Origin: Arsenophonus sp046530785
GTDB lineage: Bacteria > Pseudomonadota > Gammaproteobacteria > Enterobacterales > Enterobacteriaceae
Length of the DNA: 64,000 nucleotides
Assembly: GCA_046530785.1 (NCBI GenBank)
Contig: JBHEQT010000009.1
Location: 1-64,000, forward strand
Reading direction: 5' to 3'
Shown here one piece after another: positions 22,226 through 32,424 of the stretch. The position numbers and the translations under genes are program-made. Numbering within the stretch: the stretch's first letter is position 1; the number at the start of each line of letters is the position of its first letter. Under the pieces are notes generated by a model that made no database searches, was not told where the DNA came from, and worked only from the letters and a program-made list of their open reading frames with translations.

Positions 22226-23174
22226 ATGGGAAATTTGATATAATTACGTCGGTTATTTAATTCATCAACAGAAAAATAGGTATGACGTTAATATAGGTAT
22301 TATTTGATGGATTGTCAATTAATAATAATACTAGAGAAACAATAATTAACTATTACTACTGATATATTAGTTTCAGGAATCTATTTCTTTAATACTATTT
22401 AAGCAAGAATGTTTATCTTGTAAATCTTTAGCAGTTAATTTAAGTGATTTATCCTTCTATGGGCGTTGATCCTGGCTAAGTTTCTTTTGCTTTGATATTT
22501 CCATAAATTAATGAAGATTGGTTGAAAAATTATTTCCTAATTTATTTTAGCAGTTTAATTACTATAAAATCAATCTTATTGATGGTGATACAAACACAGG
22601 GGCCAATGGAGGTATACCCTTAATTATAATCCTATGGTTTAATTCCTATTAAATTTATCTTATAGGAATATTTTTTGGATAGTGTGATGCAATTCTTGTA
22701 ATTTTAGAATAAAAATTAATTATTGATGACATAAAAGATCGTAATTGATTAATTCAGAGATATTTAAGTCCATAAAATCTTATTTTATAATGGAAAACTT
22801 TACGTTATTTTGCTTCTTTTGCGATAAATATTTCTGATGGATTGATTTCTAATTTTGTGCATATTCTAAAAATAAACAACTGTAAAGTTTAAATTAAATT
22901 AAATTTTTTACTGTTATCTGATATATTATGCAGACAAGTTACCTTAAATAGACTTTAACCTTAGCATTAAGTGGAAAAGAAGATTATGAACTATATTTTA
23001 CGATTTCTGAGATAAACCATTATGCATTAGAGTATTCTAGTTAACTTTCAGATTGAAACAAATTTTTATTGTACTATCAGATAACACCAAATCCAAGAAG
23101 GGTATCCGGTATTTTATGATAAAAAGGGTTTATCTGATTTAATCGGGTTTGATCATTTTTCTAAAAAATTTCTC
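22226..23174 (+). pseudogene. thiL: decayed thiL (thiamine-monophosphate kinase)
   Basis: ThiL phosphorylates thiamine monophosphate to thiamine diphosphate. The space between nusB and pgpA still shows its blocks in order, in shifting frames with stops: GKFDIIT at the start (22229 on), ITTDILVSGI (about 22350), LSMGVDPG then a stop, INEDWLKN (about 22510), LIDGDT, LRYFASFAINISDGLISNF (about 22800), ALSGKEDYELYFTISE (about 22960) and GFDHF at the end. The length fits the family, about 325 codons. Several frameshifts and stops make it non-functional. Its 3' end runs into pgpA, whose start codon overlapped thiL in relatives. Confidence 0.93.
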
Positions 23175-23651
23175 ATGACATCTGCAAAATCCCAATTAAA
23201 ACTTTCAAACCCTTATTATCTTTTAGCAACGGGGTTTGGTAGTGGTTTATCATCTATCGCTCCTGGAACAATAGGATCTTTAGTTTCTATTCCGTTCTGG
23301 TTTCTGATGTATTGGCTACTACCTATTTCATTATGTTGGTTTATTATTTTATTTTGTTTTGGTATTGGTCTTATTATTTGTAAATGGACATCCGGTAATA
23401 TACAAGTTCATGATCACCGAAGTATTGTTTGGGATGAATTTATTGGAATGTGGATAACTCTTATGGTGATACCGACAGTTAATTTGCAATGGGTGTTAAT
23501 TGCATTTGTTCTTTTTCGTTTTTTTGACATACTAAAACCTTGGCCTATTAATTGGTTTGATCAGAAAATAGAAGGAGGATTAGGTATTATGTTAGATGAT
23601 ATTATCGGGGCCATTTTTTCTATTATTATCATTATTTTAATTTCATTCTGA
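23175..23651 (+). CDS. pgpA: phosphatidylglycerophosphatase A PgpA
   Basis: Dephosphorylates phosphatidylglycerol phosphate to phosphatidylglycerol in the inner membrane. The 158 residues compare with 172 in E. coli; both ends are a little shorter. The active region is VHDHRSIVWDEFIGMW (78-93), with acidic residues later in MLDDIIGA. About four membrane segments are visible. The ATG at 23175 fits the family start (SNPYYLLATGFGSGL). Its old upstream partner thiL is dead, and I see no new ribosome site, so translation may be weak. Confidence 0.93.
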   Translation: MTSAKSQLKLSNPYYLLATGFGSGLSSIAPGTIGSLVSIPFWFLMYWLLPISLCWFIILFCFGIGLIICKWTSGNIQVHDHRSIVWDEFIGMWITLMVIPTVNLQWVLIAFVLFRFFDILKPWPINWFDQKIEGGLGIMLDDIIGAIFSIIIIILISF

Positions 23652-23738
23652 TTATTATCAATATAATAATCAGTAAATTAATAATAATCAAAATGAGAAA
23701 TTTCCAGATCATTTTTAAATTTTCAACATTTTATTAAT
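23652..23738. other. convergent spacer between pgpA and dxs
   Basis: GATTATTAT (23650-23658) pairs with ATAATAATC (23663-23671) across the pgpA stop codon. No T tract follows, so this is only a weak candidate for a shared terminator. E. coli yajO, expected here, is absent. Confidence 0.35.
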
Positions 23739-25607
23739 TTATTTACTGTAATAGTTCTTAATTAATTTAATAATTCCTTCTGCATCAAGTCCTAGTTCAG
23801 CCTGAATTTCTTTTTGATTTCCTTGTGGAATATAATAATCAGGTAAACCTAGATTAATAATAGGCATAATATGATGAGATTTTAATAAAAATTCATTAAC
23901 ACCACTACCAGCTCCTCCCATAATTGCATTTTCTTCTAATGTTATTAATAACTTATGAGTTTTAGCTATTTTCATTATCAAAGTTTCATCTAACGGTTTT
24001 ACAAATCGCATATCAATTACAGTGAAATTAAGTATTTCTGCTGCTTTCATTGCTTCAACAAGTAACATTCCAAAGTTTAGAATAGCTATTTTTTTTCCTC
24101 GTCTCCGAAGTAATCCTTTACCAATTGGAATTTTTGATAACGGTTGTAAAGCAGTAGGAGTAGAATCTATTCCTTTTGGATAACGAACTGCAACAGGTCC
24201 ATCCTGATAGTGATAACCAGTGTGTAACATTTTTCGGCATTCATTTTTATCACTAGGCGACATAATAATCATATTAGGTAAACAACGTAAAAATGATAAA
24301 TCAAAAGATCCTTGATGGGTTTGTCCATCTCCTCCAACAATTCCTGCTCGATCTATAGCAAATAAAATAGGTAATTTTTGAATAGCTACATCATGGATCA
24401 CTTGATCATATGCACGTTGCAAAAAAGTTGAATAAATAGCAACGACCGGGTTATAGCCAGCAATAGCAAGACCAGCAGCAAAAGTCACAGCATGCTGTTC
24501 TGCAATAGCAACATCAAAATACTGTTTTGGATAAATCTTAGAAAAATCAACCATTCCTGACCCTTCTCTCATAGCTGGTGTGATTGCCATCAATTTAGAA
24601 TCATTAGCTGCTTCTTGGCATAACCAATCTCCAAAAATCTGTGAAAAAGTTAATTCATTATTACTGCTGTTTGGTAAACTAAAACTTTTTGGATCAAATT
24701 TAGGAACAGAATGCCAGGTAATAGGATCTTTTTCTGCAGGTTTATAACCCTTTCCTTTTTTGGTTATAATATGTAAAAATTGTGGCCCTCTTAACTCACG
24801 AATATTTTTTAAAGTTTTTACTAATGTGAATACATTATGTCCATCAATTGGACCAATATAATTAAATCCCAATTCTTCGAACATAGTACTAGGAATCACC
24901 ATACCTTTAAGATGCTCCTCAGTTTTTTTTAATAATTCTTTAATCGATGGGATATTACAAAATACTTCTTTTCCTTTTTCTCGTAAGCTAGTATATAGAT
25001 TCCCTGATAAAAGTTGCGATAAATGATTATTTAATGCACCAACATTTTCTGAAATTGACATTTCATTATCATTTAGGATTACTAGTATATCTTTATGAAT
25101 ACTCCCTGCATGGTTCATTGCTTCAAAAGCCATACCTGCTGTAATAGCTCCATCACCAATAACGCAAACAGTTCTACGATTTTTATTCTCATATTCAGCT
25201 GCTACTGCCATACCTAGTCCAGCACTGATAGAAGTTGAAGAATGACCAACACTAAAAATATCATATTCACTCTCTTCTCTCCAAGGAAAGGGATGTAATC
25301 CATTCTTTTTTCTTATGGTACTAATTTGATCTCGGCGACCAGTTAATATTTTGTGTGGATATGCCTGGTGTCCAACATCCCAGATAAGATTATCAAAAGG
25401 GGTTTTATAGACATAGTGCAAAGCAACAGTGAGTTCAATACAACCTAATCCAGAAGCAAGATGTCCACTGGAACGACTAACACTATTTAATAAAAATTGT
25501 CGCAACTCTTCGCATAATTTTACAAGATTTTTTTTTGGTAAAAGTCGTAATTCTTCCGGTGTTTTTATTAAACTTAAAATTGGATAGGAAATAATATCAA
25601 TGCTCAT
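23739..25607 (-). CDS. dxs: 1-deoxy-D-xylulose-5-phosphate synthase Dxs
   Basis: Joins pyruvate and glyceraldehyde 3-phosphate into deoxyxylulose 5-phosphate, the entry to the MEP isoprenoid pathway, with thiamine diphosphate and magnesium as cofactors. The 622 residues match E. coli (620). The cofactor site includes His49, DVGHQAYPHK (His80) and the GDG motif (151-153) followed by AMNHAG; the general-acid region DVAIAEQHAV lies near residue 370. The ribosome site is AGGTAG. It lies 115 nt downstream of ispA on the minus strand, the usual pairing. Its cofactor dependence matters because thiL is decayed nearby. Confidence 0.98.
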   Translation of the reverse strand: MSIDIISYPILSLIKTPEELRLLPKKNLVKLCEELRQFLLNSVSRSSGHLASGLGCIELTVALHYVYKTPFDNLIWDVGHQAYPHKILTGRRDQISTIRKKNGLHPFPWREESEYDIFSVGHSSTSISAGLGMAVAAEYENKNRRTVCVIGDGAITAGMAFEAMNHAGSIHKDILVILNDNEMSISENVGALNNHLSQLLSGNLYTSLREKGKEVFCNIPSIKELLKKTEEHLKGMVIPSTMFEELGFNYIGPIDGHNVFTLVKTLKNIRELRGPQFLHIITKKGKGYKPAEKDPITWHSVPKFDPKSFSLPNSSNNELTFSQIFGDWLCQEAANDSKLMAITPAMREGSGMVDFSKIYPKQYFDVAIAEQHAVTFAAGLAIAGYNPVVAIYSTFLQRAYDQVIHDVAIQKLPILFAIDRAGIVGGDGQTHQGSFDLSFLRCLPNMIIMSPSDKNECRKMLHTGYHYQDGPVAVRYPKGIDSTPTALQPLSKIPIGKGLLRRRGKKIAILNFGMLLVEAMKAAEILNFTVIDMRFVKPLDETLIMKIAKTHKLLITLEENAIMGGAGSGVNEFLLKSHHIMPIINLGLPDYYIPQGNQKEIQAELGLDAEGIIKLIKNYYSK

Positions 25608-25722
25608 ATCTACCTATTTTAAATAATTATTTTGTTTATGTCGATGATATTTTTATAATAATCTTTTAGCAGATTATTATAAATTTTAATTATTAAAATA
25701 TTTGGTCCTTAAATTAATAAAA

Positions 25723-26646
25723 TTACCTTTTTCGTTTGATAATAAAATGTGTTAAATTTTGTAGTATTTTTGTATTAAGGCTATAATCTTGCTCTAATAT
25801 ATAAAGAACGTCCATCGCTTGTTTATATAAATTGTTTTCTTTTTTTTTAGCTTGTTGAAGACCGATTAATGATGGATAGGTATTTTTTTTATGTTTTTTA
25901 TCAATATCTTGATTTTTACCTAAAATATCTGTATCATCTATAATATCGAGAATATCGTCATGAACTTGGAAGAGTAGTCCAATTATATTGGCATAATTAT
26001 CTAATAATGGTAGTAATTTATACCCTTTTTTTCCAGCTGCAAGTGCGCTAATTCTGATAGTAGCGCGAATTAAAGCTCCTGTTTTATGATGATGAATAGA
26101 TTCTAACATTGTTATATCAATTTTTTGACCTTCCAATTCCATATCGAGAGCTTGCCCTCTACACATACCTGCCGCTCCAATGGCAGTAGCTAATTCAGAT
26201 ATCATCGCAAGGCGATTAGTATCACTAACATCTGGCATAGCAGAACGAGATAAGATGTCAAAAGCAAGTGTTTGCAGAGCATTACCAGCAAGAATTGCAT
26301 TGGCTTCACCAAAAAAAATATGGCAGGTAGGTTGACCACGACGTAAATTATCATTATCCATCCCTGGTAAATCATCGTGGATTAAGGAATAAGCGTGAAT
26401 ACATTCAACGGCCGCAGCAGGTACATCTAGGTTTTCAATAGCAACATTTAACATATCACCTATAGCATAAACTAAAAAAGGTCTTAGTCGTTTTCCACCA
26501 AGTAATGTACTATATTTCATTGCTGCAATAAGTTGACTTTGATTAAATGGAAGGCGCTGAAATTGATCTAATAGTGTTTTATTTATGTGATTTTGCACCC
26601 ATAGTCTTTGATCTTCAAAGGACAACCTCACTATTTCAGATATCAT
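25723..26646 (-). CDS. ispA: farnesyl diphosphate synthase IspA
   Basis: Builds geranyl and farnesyl diphosphate, precursors of undecaprenyl phosphate and of the quinone and haem O side chains. The 307 residues compare with 299 in E. coli. The first aspartate-rich motif is DDLPGMD (91-97) and the second DDILD (230-234); GGKRLRP (50-56) binds isopentenyl diphosphate. It directly follows the fossil xseB, whose TAA ends one base before this ATG. Farnesyl diphosphate is also the substrate of CyoE, encoded in this window. Confidence 0.97.
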   Translation of the reverse strand: MISEIVRLSFEDQRLWVQNHINKTLLDQFQRLPFNQSQLIAAMKYSTLLGGKRLRPFLVYAIGDMLNVAIENLDVPAAAVECIHAYSLIHDDLPGMDNDNLRRGQPTCHIFFGEANAILAGNALQTLAFDILSRSAMPDVSDTNRLAMISELATAIGAAGMCRGQALDMELEGQKIDITMLESIHHHKTGALIRATIRISALAAGKKGYKLLPLLDNYANIIGLLFQVHDDILDIIDDTDILGKNQDIDKKHKKNTYPSLIGLQQAKKKENNLYKQAMDVLYILEQDYSLNTKILQNLTHFIIKRKR

Positions 26647-26870
26647 TTATTTTATTTTCCGGATTAAATTATCTAATAGCGCATTATTCTTATTATCATT
26701 TTTAAGAAAATTTCTACATTTTTTCCTTTTTCAGCAGGTTTCTGCTTTTATAATTAATTGAATTCTATGTTCCAATTTATTTAATATTTTTAAGTAAAAT
26801 TCGCATAACTTTAATTTTGTAACGAACTTTTAACGATTTTAGTGAAATTTTAGAGGATCAAGAATCTTGA
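26647..26870 (-). pseudogene. xseB: decayed xseB (exonuclease VII small subunit)
   Basis: On the minus strand directly before ispA, one frame reads TKLKLCEFYLKILNKLEH and then RIQLIIKAETC before a TGA stop. A second frame continues with AEKGKNVEIFLKNDNKNNA and ends IRKIK with TAA at 26649-26647. These match the middle and end of XseB ([20 protein letters not shown] and QAEQRVQILL) in order and length. The frameshift in the middle and the missing proper N-terminus make it a pseudogene. In E. coli xseB also ends at the ispA start codon. Confidence 0.88.
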
Positions 26871-27108
26871 TATCAAATATTTTTATTCCTAATCGTTTTA
26901 TTTTCTTTAATTTCAATAAATATATTATAAAATAGTTTATTTTATAATAATTAATGAATGTCATTTTCATTCTTTTTATTAATTTTTAACGATAAAGATT
27001 AATGTCGTGATATACTTTATATATTTAAAATCAAAAGTTTTACTAATAAATATTTTAAGTATATATTTAATACTTAAAAAAGATAAAAATGATTTATAAT
27101 AAAACATT

Positions 27109-28572
27109 ATGAAATTTATTATTAAACTATTTCCTGAAATCACGATCAAGAGCAAATCTGTTCGCTTACGCTTCATTAAGATCCTTGCTAGTAATATTCT
27201 CAATATATTAAAGGTCTTAAATGAAGAAATTACCGTTACTCGGTATTGGGATAATATTGAAGTTTGTAGTAAAAAAAATATATATTATGATGAAATTTCT
27301 GATTTTTTAACAAAAATTCCTGGAATCCATCATATTCTATTAGTTGAAGAATATCAATTTCAAGATCTTCATCATATTTCTGAATTAGCTTATAAAATTT
27401 ATGGTAATTTAATAAGTAATAAAACTTTTTGCGTTCGTGTCAAGAGAATTGGTAAGCACGATTTTAGTTCAATAGAAGCAGAACGTTATGTTGGTGGTTT
27501 TTTAAATAACTGTGTTTTTTCATCCAAAGTAAAACTTAATAATCCAGATATAACTCTAAACATTGAAATTAAAAAAAATAAAGTAATCTTTGTTAAATCA
27601 CGTATTCAAGGTATTGGTGGATTTCCTATAGGTACACAAGAAGATGTTTTATCGCTGATATCGGGAGGATATGATTCAGGTGTATCTAGTTATATGTTAA
27701 TACGACGTGGTTGTCGGGTTCATTACTGTTTTTTTAATTTGTCTGATAATGATACCAATGATTTTTGTGTAAAGAAGATTGCTTACCATATTTGGTATCG
27801 TTTTAGTCGTTCACATAAAGTACGTTTTATCGTAATAGATTTTAGAAAAATTGTAGAAGAAATTATTGAAAAAATTAATGATACTCAAATTAACGTTGTA
27901 TTGAAAAGAATGATGGTAAGGGCCGCATCTAAAATAGCAGAACGTTATAATGTTCAATCGTTAGTGACCGGTGAAGCGTTAGGTCAAGTTTCTAGTCAAA
28001 CATTAACTAACTTACGTTTAATTGATAATGTTACAGATATATTAATCTTACGTCCACTAATTTCATATGATAAAGAAAATATTATTAATCTTTCTCGTGA
28101 AATAGGAACAGAATATTTTTCTCGTACTATGCCAGAATTTTGTGGTGTTTTTTCTAAAAAACCGACCGTAAAAGCAGTGAAAGAAAAAATTGAAAAACAA
28201 GAAAATAATTTTAATTTTTCCTTACTTGATCATTCCGTTATTACATCACAAAATATTGATATTCGTCAGATAATATCTGATATTCAAGATGAAACATCAA
28301 TACTAGAAGTAGTTACTAAATTTCTAATTGATGACATTATTCTGGATATTCGTTCTCCTGACGAACAAGAGAAAGATCCATTACAGATAACAAATATTAA
28401 GGTGATAATACTACCATTTTATAAATTAAATAGAAAATTTAGTGAGTTATCAAGAAAAAAAAACTATTTACTCTATTGTGAGAGAGGTGTAATGAGCAGA
28501 TTACAAGCACTTTATTTACATAAACAAGGTTTTAAAAATGTAAAAATATACCGCCCATTATCATTATTATAA
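27109..28572 (+). CDS. thiI: tRNA 4-thiouridine sulfurtransferase ThiI
   Basis: Activates U8 of tRNA with ATP and inserts sulfur to give 4-thiouridine; in enterics it also feeds sulfur to the thiamine thiazole. The 487 residues compare with 482. In order: ferredoxin-like/THUMP region (to about 170), PP-loop SGGYDSG (185-191), Cys345 in MPEFCG, and the C-terminal rhodanese domain with the catalytic Cys457 in YCERGVMSRLQ. So all sulfur-transfer residues are present. No Shine-Dalgarno sequence precedes the ATG. An A9 run (codons about 449-452, near 28453-28462) is a place for RNA polymerase slippage. It diverges from the ispA-dxs unit. Confidence 0.97.
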   Translation: MKFIIKLFPEITIKSKSVRLRFIKILASNILNILKVLNEEITVTRYWDNIEVCSKKNIYYDEISDFLTKIPGIHHILLVEEYQFQDLHHISELAYKIYGNLISNKTFCVRVKRIGKHDFSSIEAERYVGGFLNNCVFSSKVKLNNPDITLNIEIKKNKVIFVKSRIQGIGGFPIGTQEDVLSLISGGYDSGVSSYMLIRRGCRVHYCFFNLSDNDTNDFCVKKIAYHIWYRFSRSHKVRFIVIDFRKIVEEIIEKINDTQINVVLKRMMVRAASKIAERYNVQSLVTGEALGQVSSQTLTNLRLIDNVTDILILRPLISYDKENIINLSREIGTEYFSRTMPEFCGVFSKKPTVKAVKEKIEKQENNFNFSLLDHSVITSQNIDIRQIISDIQDETSILEVVTKFLIDDIILDIRSPDEQEKDPLQITNIKVIILPFYKLNRKFSELSRKKNYLLYCERGVMSRLQALYLHKQGFKNVKIYRPLSLL

Positions 28573-30881
28573 ATTACTTACTAATTTATATTTATCAGAA
28601 AATAATTCAATATATTAAATCCCACATAAAATAAATTATAATATTGAAATTTAAATAGATTTTCTTTATATTGATTTATCGAAGAAAGTAACTTTCCCAA
28701 TCTTTAAAAGATGATAGTTTCACTTGTGAAAGATCGGTATAAATAATTATTTAATTCTAATTTTTACATAGCTAAAATAATATAAACTACTGTATAAAGT
28801 ATTTTATAAAAATCGACATTAGTGAGTTATTTGAATATTTTCAAATAAAATCTTTATTTTTCTAGTTTTTATTTTTATTTTAATTCTTAAAAATTATAAG
28901 TTTTTACAAAAGTTGAACAATTGTTATTAAAAAGGAAATCAATAATATCTTAATTAAATTAAAAAAAATAAAAATAATAATACTGTGATAGTATATAATC
29001 CTAATCAATTTCCTAAATTAATACTTATTTTTTATTCTATTTCTTCTGATAATTAACTAATCGATAAATATAATCTCGTTAAATTATATAGTTTTAATCT
29101 TTTATATTAGAAACTATGAATCCATTCTCTTATATAAGAGACATTAAAGTACATATTTTGTATATATTTAAAATATACGTTTTAAACGAATAAGTTTCTA
29201 TATCTAAGAGATGGGGGAAAAATCTCAATAATCATTTATATGTTCTTATATAAACATATTTAATAAAAAGATAAATCAACATTTCATAGTTTTTAGAAAA
29301 TTAATTAAAGTTTGAATACATTGTTTTAAATAACTTTTAAGATAAAAATCTCTATTGATTATTTTTTATTGGGGAATTCCCCTTCTACGAGTTATAAAAA
29401 TAAAATATTAACTTAATGGTTTCACAAATATGAAGAGATGAGAATCCCTTAAAATTTACGTTCTATCTCTTTCTTCAACCTTAGAAGAAAGAGATTTGTT
29501 GTACAAGAAAATAAAATTTTGAATAATGATTAATTTTTCTTAAATAATAAATAAAACTTATCTGATATGATTCATAAGTAATCTATTTCTTTGATTACAG
29601 TCAAGAAAAGATATTCATCTTCTCTGTTTTTAGTAATCGGTAATTTTAATGATAGAGACACTTAAAATATTTATAATTCATAGATTTTCAAAATTTTTTA
29701 AAAAATAATTGGAGATAAAATAATGATTGTTTTCTAATACCTACCTTCTTTTAGTATAGTAGAGAAGAATCGTTCTTCTCTATAAGAATATTTTATCCAT
29801 TCCAGAACGTTTTAATCATATTTTAGATAAACAATTATAAAATTTCCTCTATTTATAATAAAAGTTTTAGGAAAGTGAATTATATAAAATAAATTATTTT
29901 AATTAGTAATATTAATATAAGCCGATATATTAATATAATATTAATTTTTGTTATAAATTGATATATTCTTAATATATAAGATTTTACTAAATTGTCATTA
30001 TTTAATTTAATTGGTAAAATAACAGGTGATAAATTTTTCTTTATAGAATAAATAATTTTTACTCTGCCTAATTAAATAGGCCGGGATAACTTTATAAATA
30101 AAAATAAATCTCTGTTTTTAGGTGGGTCTATTTCTTAGCATAACATTAAATAAACGAAAATTATTGATAATATTTAAATTTCTATCCGATATATAATTAA
30201 AAATCCACTATTATTTTCATCTGAATATATTAAATTTTATATACTCACAATTTAATTAACCTCAATTATAAAATTTTATATAATACTAAAATAGTATTAT
30301 ACTATTTAATAATTAATTAAAAAAACATGAGATCTAAAAGTGATTTGATTTAGTTTTTGAAATTTGAAATATATAAATATCTAATGTCGTTAAAAATGAA
30401 CAGTGTAAATTAGCCTATCATTAACATTATAAGATTTTTTATAATATCAAAATCAGATTTTTGAGAAAGATGATAAGAAGAAATTAATTAAAGGAAAATA
30501 AAATATCTGAATTTTAATTTAAGCCTTTCATTTAGTAGATATTTTCTAGAAAATATAAGTAATTTTATACTAGATTGGTATTAATTTTAATAGGATAAAC
30601 TTTAGAATATATTTCATTCTAAAAATTTTTATCTTTTAGATTCTTTTATTATAAAGAAATAGTTTATTTATTAAAAATTTTTTGAAATAAAGAAAGAATT
30701 AAATTAAAAATCTTAACTAATTCAACATGAACACAAATTCCGATAATATTAGCTAAATTAAAAAATTATTTATTTTTATATCATTGCGATTTTGATGACT
30801 GAATTTACTTAAAGTTAACTATTTAAATTTTATTATTAATATTAATATAAAAACTATTGAATTCTACATAAGGTATATTTT
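28573..30881. other. 2.3-kb gene-free region between thiI and yajR
   Basis: E. coli has yajL, panE and yajQ here; I cannot recognise any of them. Structures seen: TCTCTTATATAAGAGA (29127-29142), an unusually GC-rich palindrome GGGGAATTCCCC (29371-29382), and a 12-bp hairpin at 29465-29495. Confidence 0.5.
29465..29495. repeat. perfect 12-bp hairpin
   Basis: ATCTCTTTCTTC, loop AACCTTA and the exact reverse complement, followed by TTGTTG on the plus strand. It could be a relic terminator of a lost gene. Confidence 0.55.
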
Positions 30882-32246
30882 TCATTGGTTATTTATAATA
30901 TTTTCCAGTTGTTTCTGATTAGTAATTTTTTTGTCTATTTTAATATAGACGATAAATGTTTTAAGGTCAAACATAACTTCTCGAACACCTGGTTCATTCA
31001 TTAATTGAATTTGTAATAAATTAAAATCTTTTATCTCTTTTGGTAAAATTAAACGGATATTCTTAATATAAGAAGGATGATACATATTTAAGTTGATAAA
31101 AAACCAACATATACAAAGTATTAAATTTGCTATAAAGACTAAAAAAGAACCATTTAATTGAAAAAATAATCCTCCTAAGATTCCACCTAAAGCTACACCC
31201 AGGAATTGACTAATTGAATATAAAGCCATAGTAGTTCCTTTATATCTGATAGGAGCTTCTTTACTAATAAGTGAAGGTAATAATGTCTCCATAACACTAA
31301 ATGAAATAAAAAACAATTGAAGACCTATTACTATTAAGAAAAAATGATTGTTTGAAAAACAAAAGAATAATTCAGATATAAATAAAATACCAATGAATAA
31401 TAGGAAAATTTCTTTAATTCGATATTTCTTTTCGGCATAGATTATAAAAGGTAAAACCATAATGAAAGAAATAAATAAAGTGCTTAAATATACTTTCCAA
31501 TGTTGCTTATCTTGTAAACCTGAATCTATAATTACTAATGGTAAAACAACGAAATTTGCCATAAGTAGAGTATGCAAACATAATATATCAAAATTAAATT
31601 TAAGTAATTGTCGATTGTTAATTATTTTTTTTACATTATTTTTCATGAAATGTGTTTTATAATTAATTATATGACATTGACTATCTGGAACAATAAAGAT
31701 CATTATCAATACACTTCCAAATGCAAGTAAGCCAATCCCCCAAAAAAGACCATGTAAACCAATAATATAAGTAATAATAGGACCAAGAACTATCGAAATA
31801 GCAAAAGTGATACCAAAGCTTATCCCTATAAAAACCATAGCTTTTGTTCTGTTTTGTTCACTAGTCAGATCAGAAATTAAGGCTATAATTACAGAAGAAA
31901 TAGCACCTGCTCCTTGTAAAGCACGACCAATAATAATTCCCCAGATGGAATTTGTTATTGCTGCGATCACACTACCAAAAATAAAGATAAGCAATCCAGA
32001 AATAATTAATTTCTTACGACCAAATCGATCAGACATTAAACCAAATGGGATTTGAAAAATAGCTTGACTAATACCATAAATTCCAATTGTTAAACCAAGT
32101 AACAATTCGTTAGCATTTTTTAGTTCACGTCCGTAGTTTGATAATATAGGTAATACTATAAACATACCCATCATGCGTAGTGTAAATACCGCCCCTAACC
32201 CCCAAATAGCTTTTAATTCTTTTGATGTCATTTTAGTATTGTTCAT
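30882..32246 (-). CDS. yajR: MFS transporter YajR
   Basis: Major facilitator superfamily transporter with twelve membrane helices and a C-terminal ferredoxin-like (YAM) domain; the substrate is not known for certain. Its 454 residues equal E. coli. Visible are the MFS motif A, GLMSDRFGRKKL (about 69-80), the GRALQGAGAI segment and the soluble tail from about residue 385 (LILPKEIKDFNLLQIQLM). It lies downstream of cyoE on the same strand with a 178-nt gap and no clear terminator between, so read-through from cyo is possible. It is kept whole between two large deserts, which suggests selection. Confidence 0.95.
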   Translation of the reverse strand: MNNTKMTSKELKAIWGLGAVFTLRMMGMFIVLPILSNYGRELKNANELLLGLTIGIYGISQAIFQIPFGLMSDRFGRKKLIISGLLIFIFGSVIAAITNSIWGIIIGRALQGAGAISSVIIALISDLTSEQNRTKAMVFIGISFGITFAISIVLGPIITYIIGLHGLFWGIGLLAFGSVLIMIFIVPDSQCHIINYKTHFMKNNVKKIINNRQLLKFNFDILCLHTLLMANFVVLPLVIIDSGLQDKQHWKVYLSTLFISFIMVLPFIIYAEKKYRIKEIFLLFIGILFISELFFCFSNNHFFLIVIGLQLFFISFSVMETLLPSLISKEAPIRYKGTTMALYSISQFLGVALGGILGGLFFQLNGSFLVFIANLILCICWFFINLNMYHPSYIKNIRLILPKEIKDFNLLQIQLMNEPGVREVMFDLKTFIVYIKIDKKITNQKQLENIINNQ

Positions 32247-32424
32247 ATTTTACCTCAAAACTTTTCTACTAGATATTATAAATTCTTTCATTAATTAGTT
32301 AATCTATTGCTCAAGAAAATAATTTAAATAAAATACAAATAAAAAAATATATAGAATTTGTTAGTATTTTAGCGTTTAAAAAGAAGGAAGAATAGTAAAG
32401 ATTATTTATTGTTTTTAGGGAAAA
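32247..32424 (-). other. spacer between cyoE and yajR
   Basis: 178 nt of AT-rich sequence with no gene and no convincing terminator hairpin. Confidence 0.5.

Noticed and set aside
26979..27203. 74-codon minus-strand frame over the thiI start
   Set aside because: It overlaps the clearly coding 5' end of thiI in the other direction and resembles nothing known.
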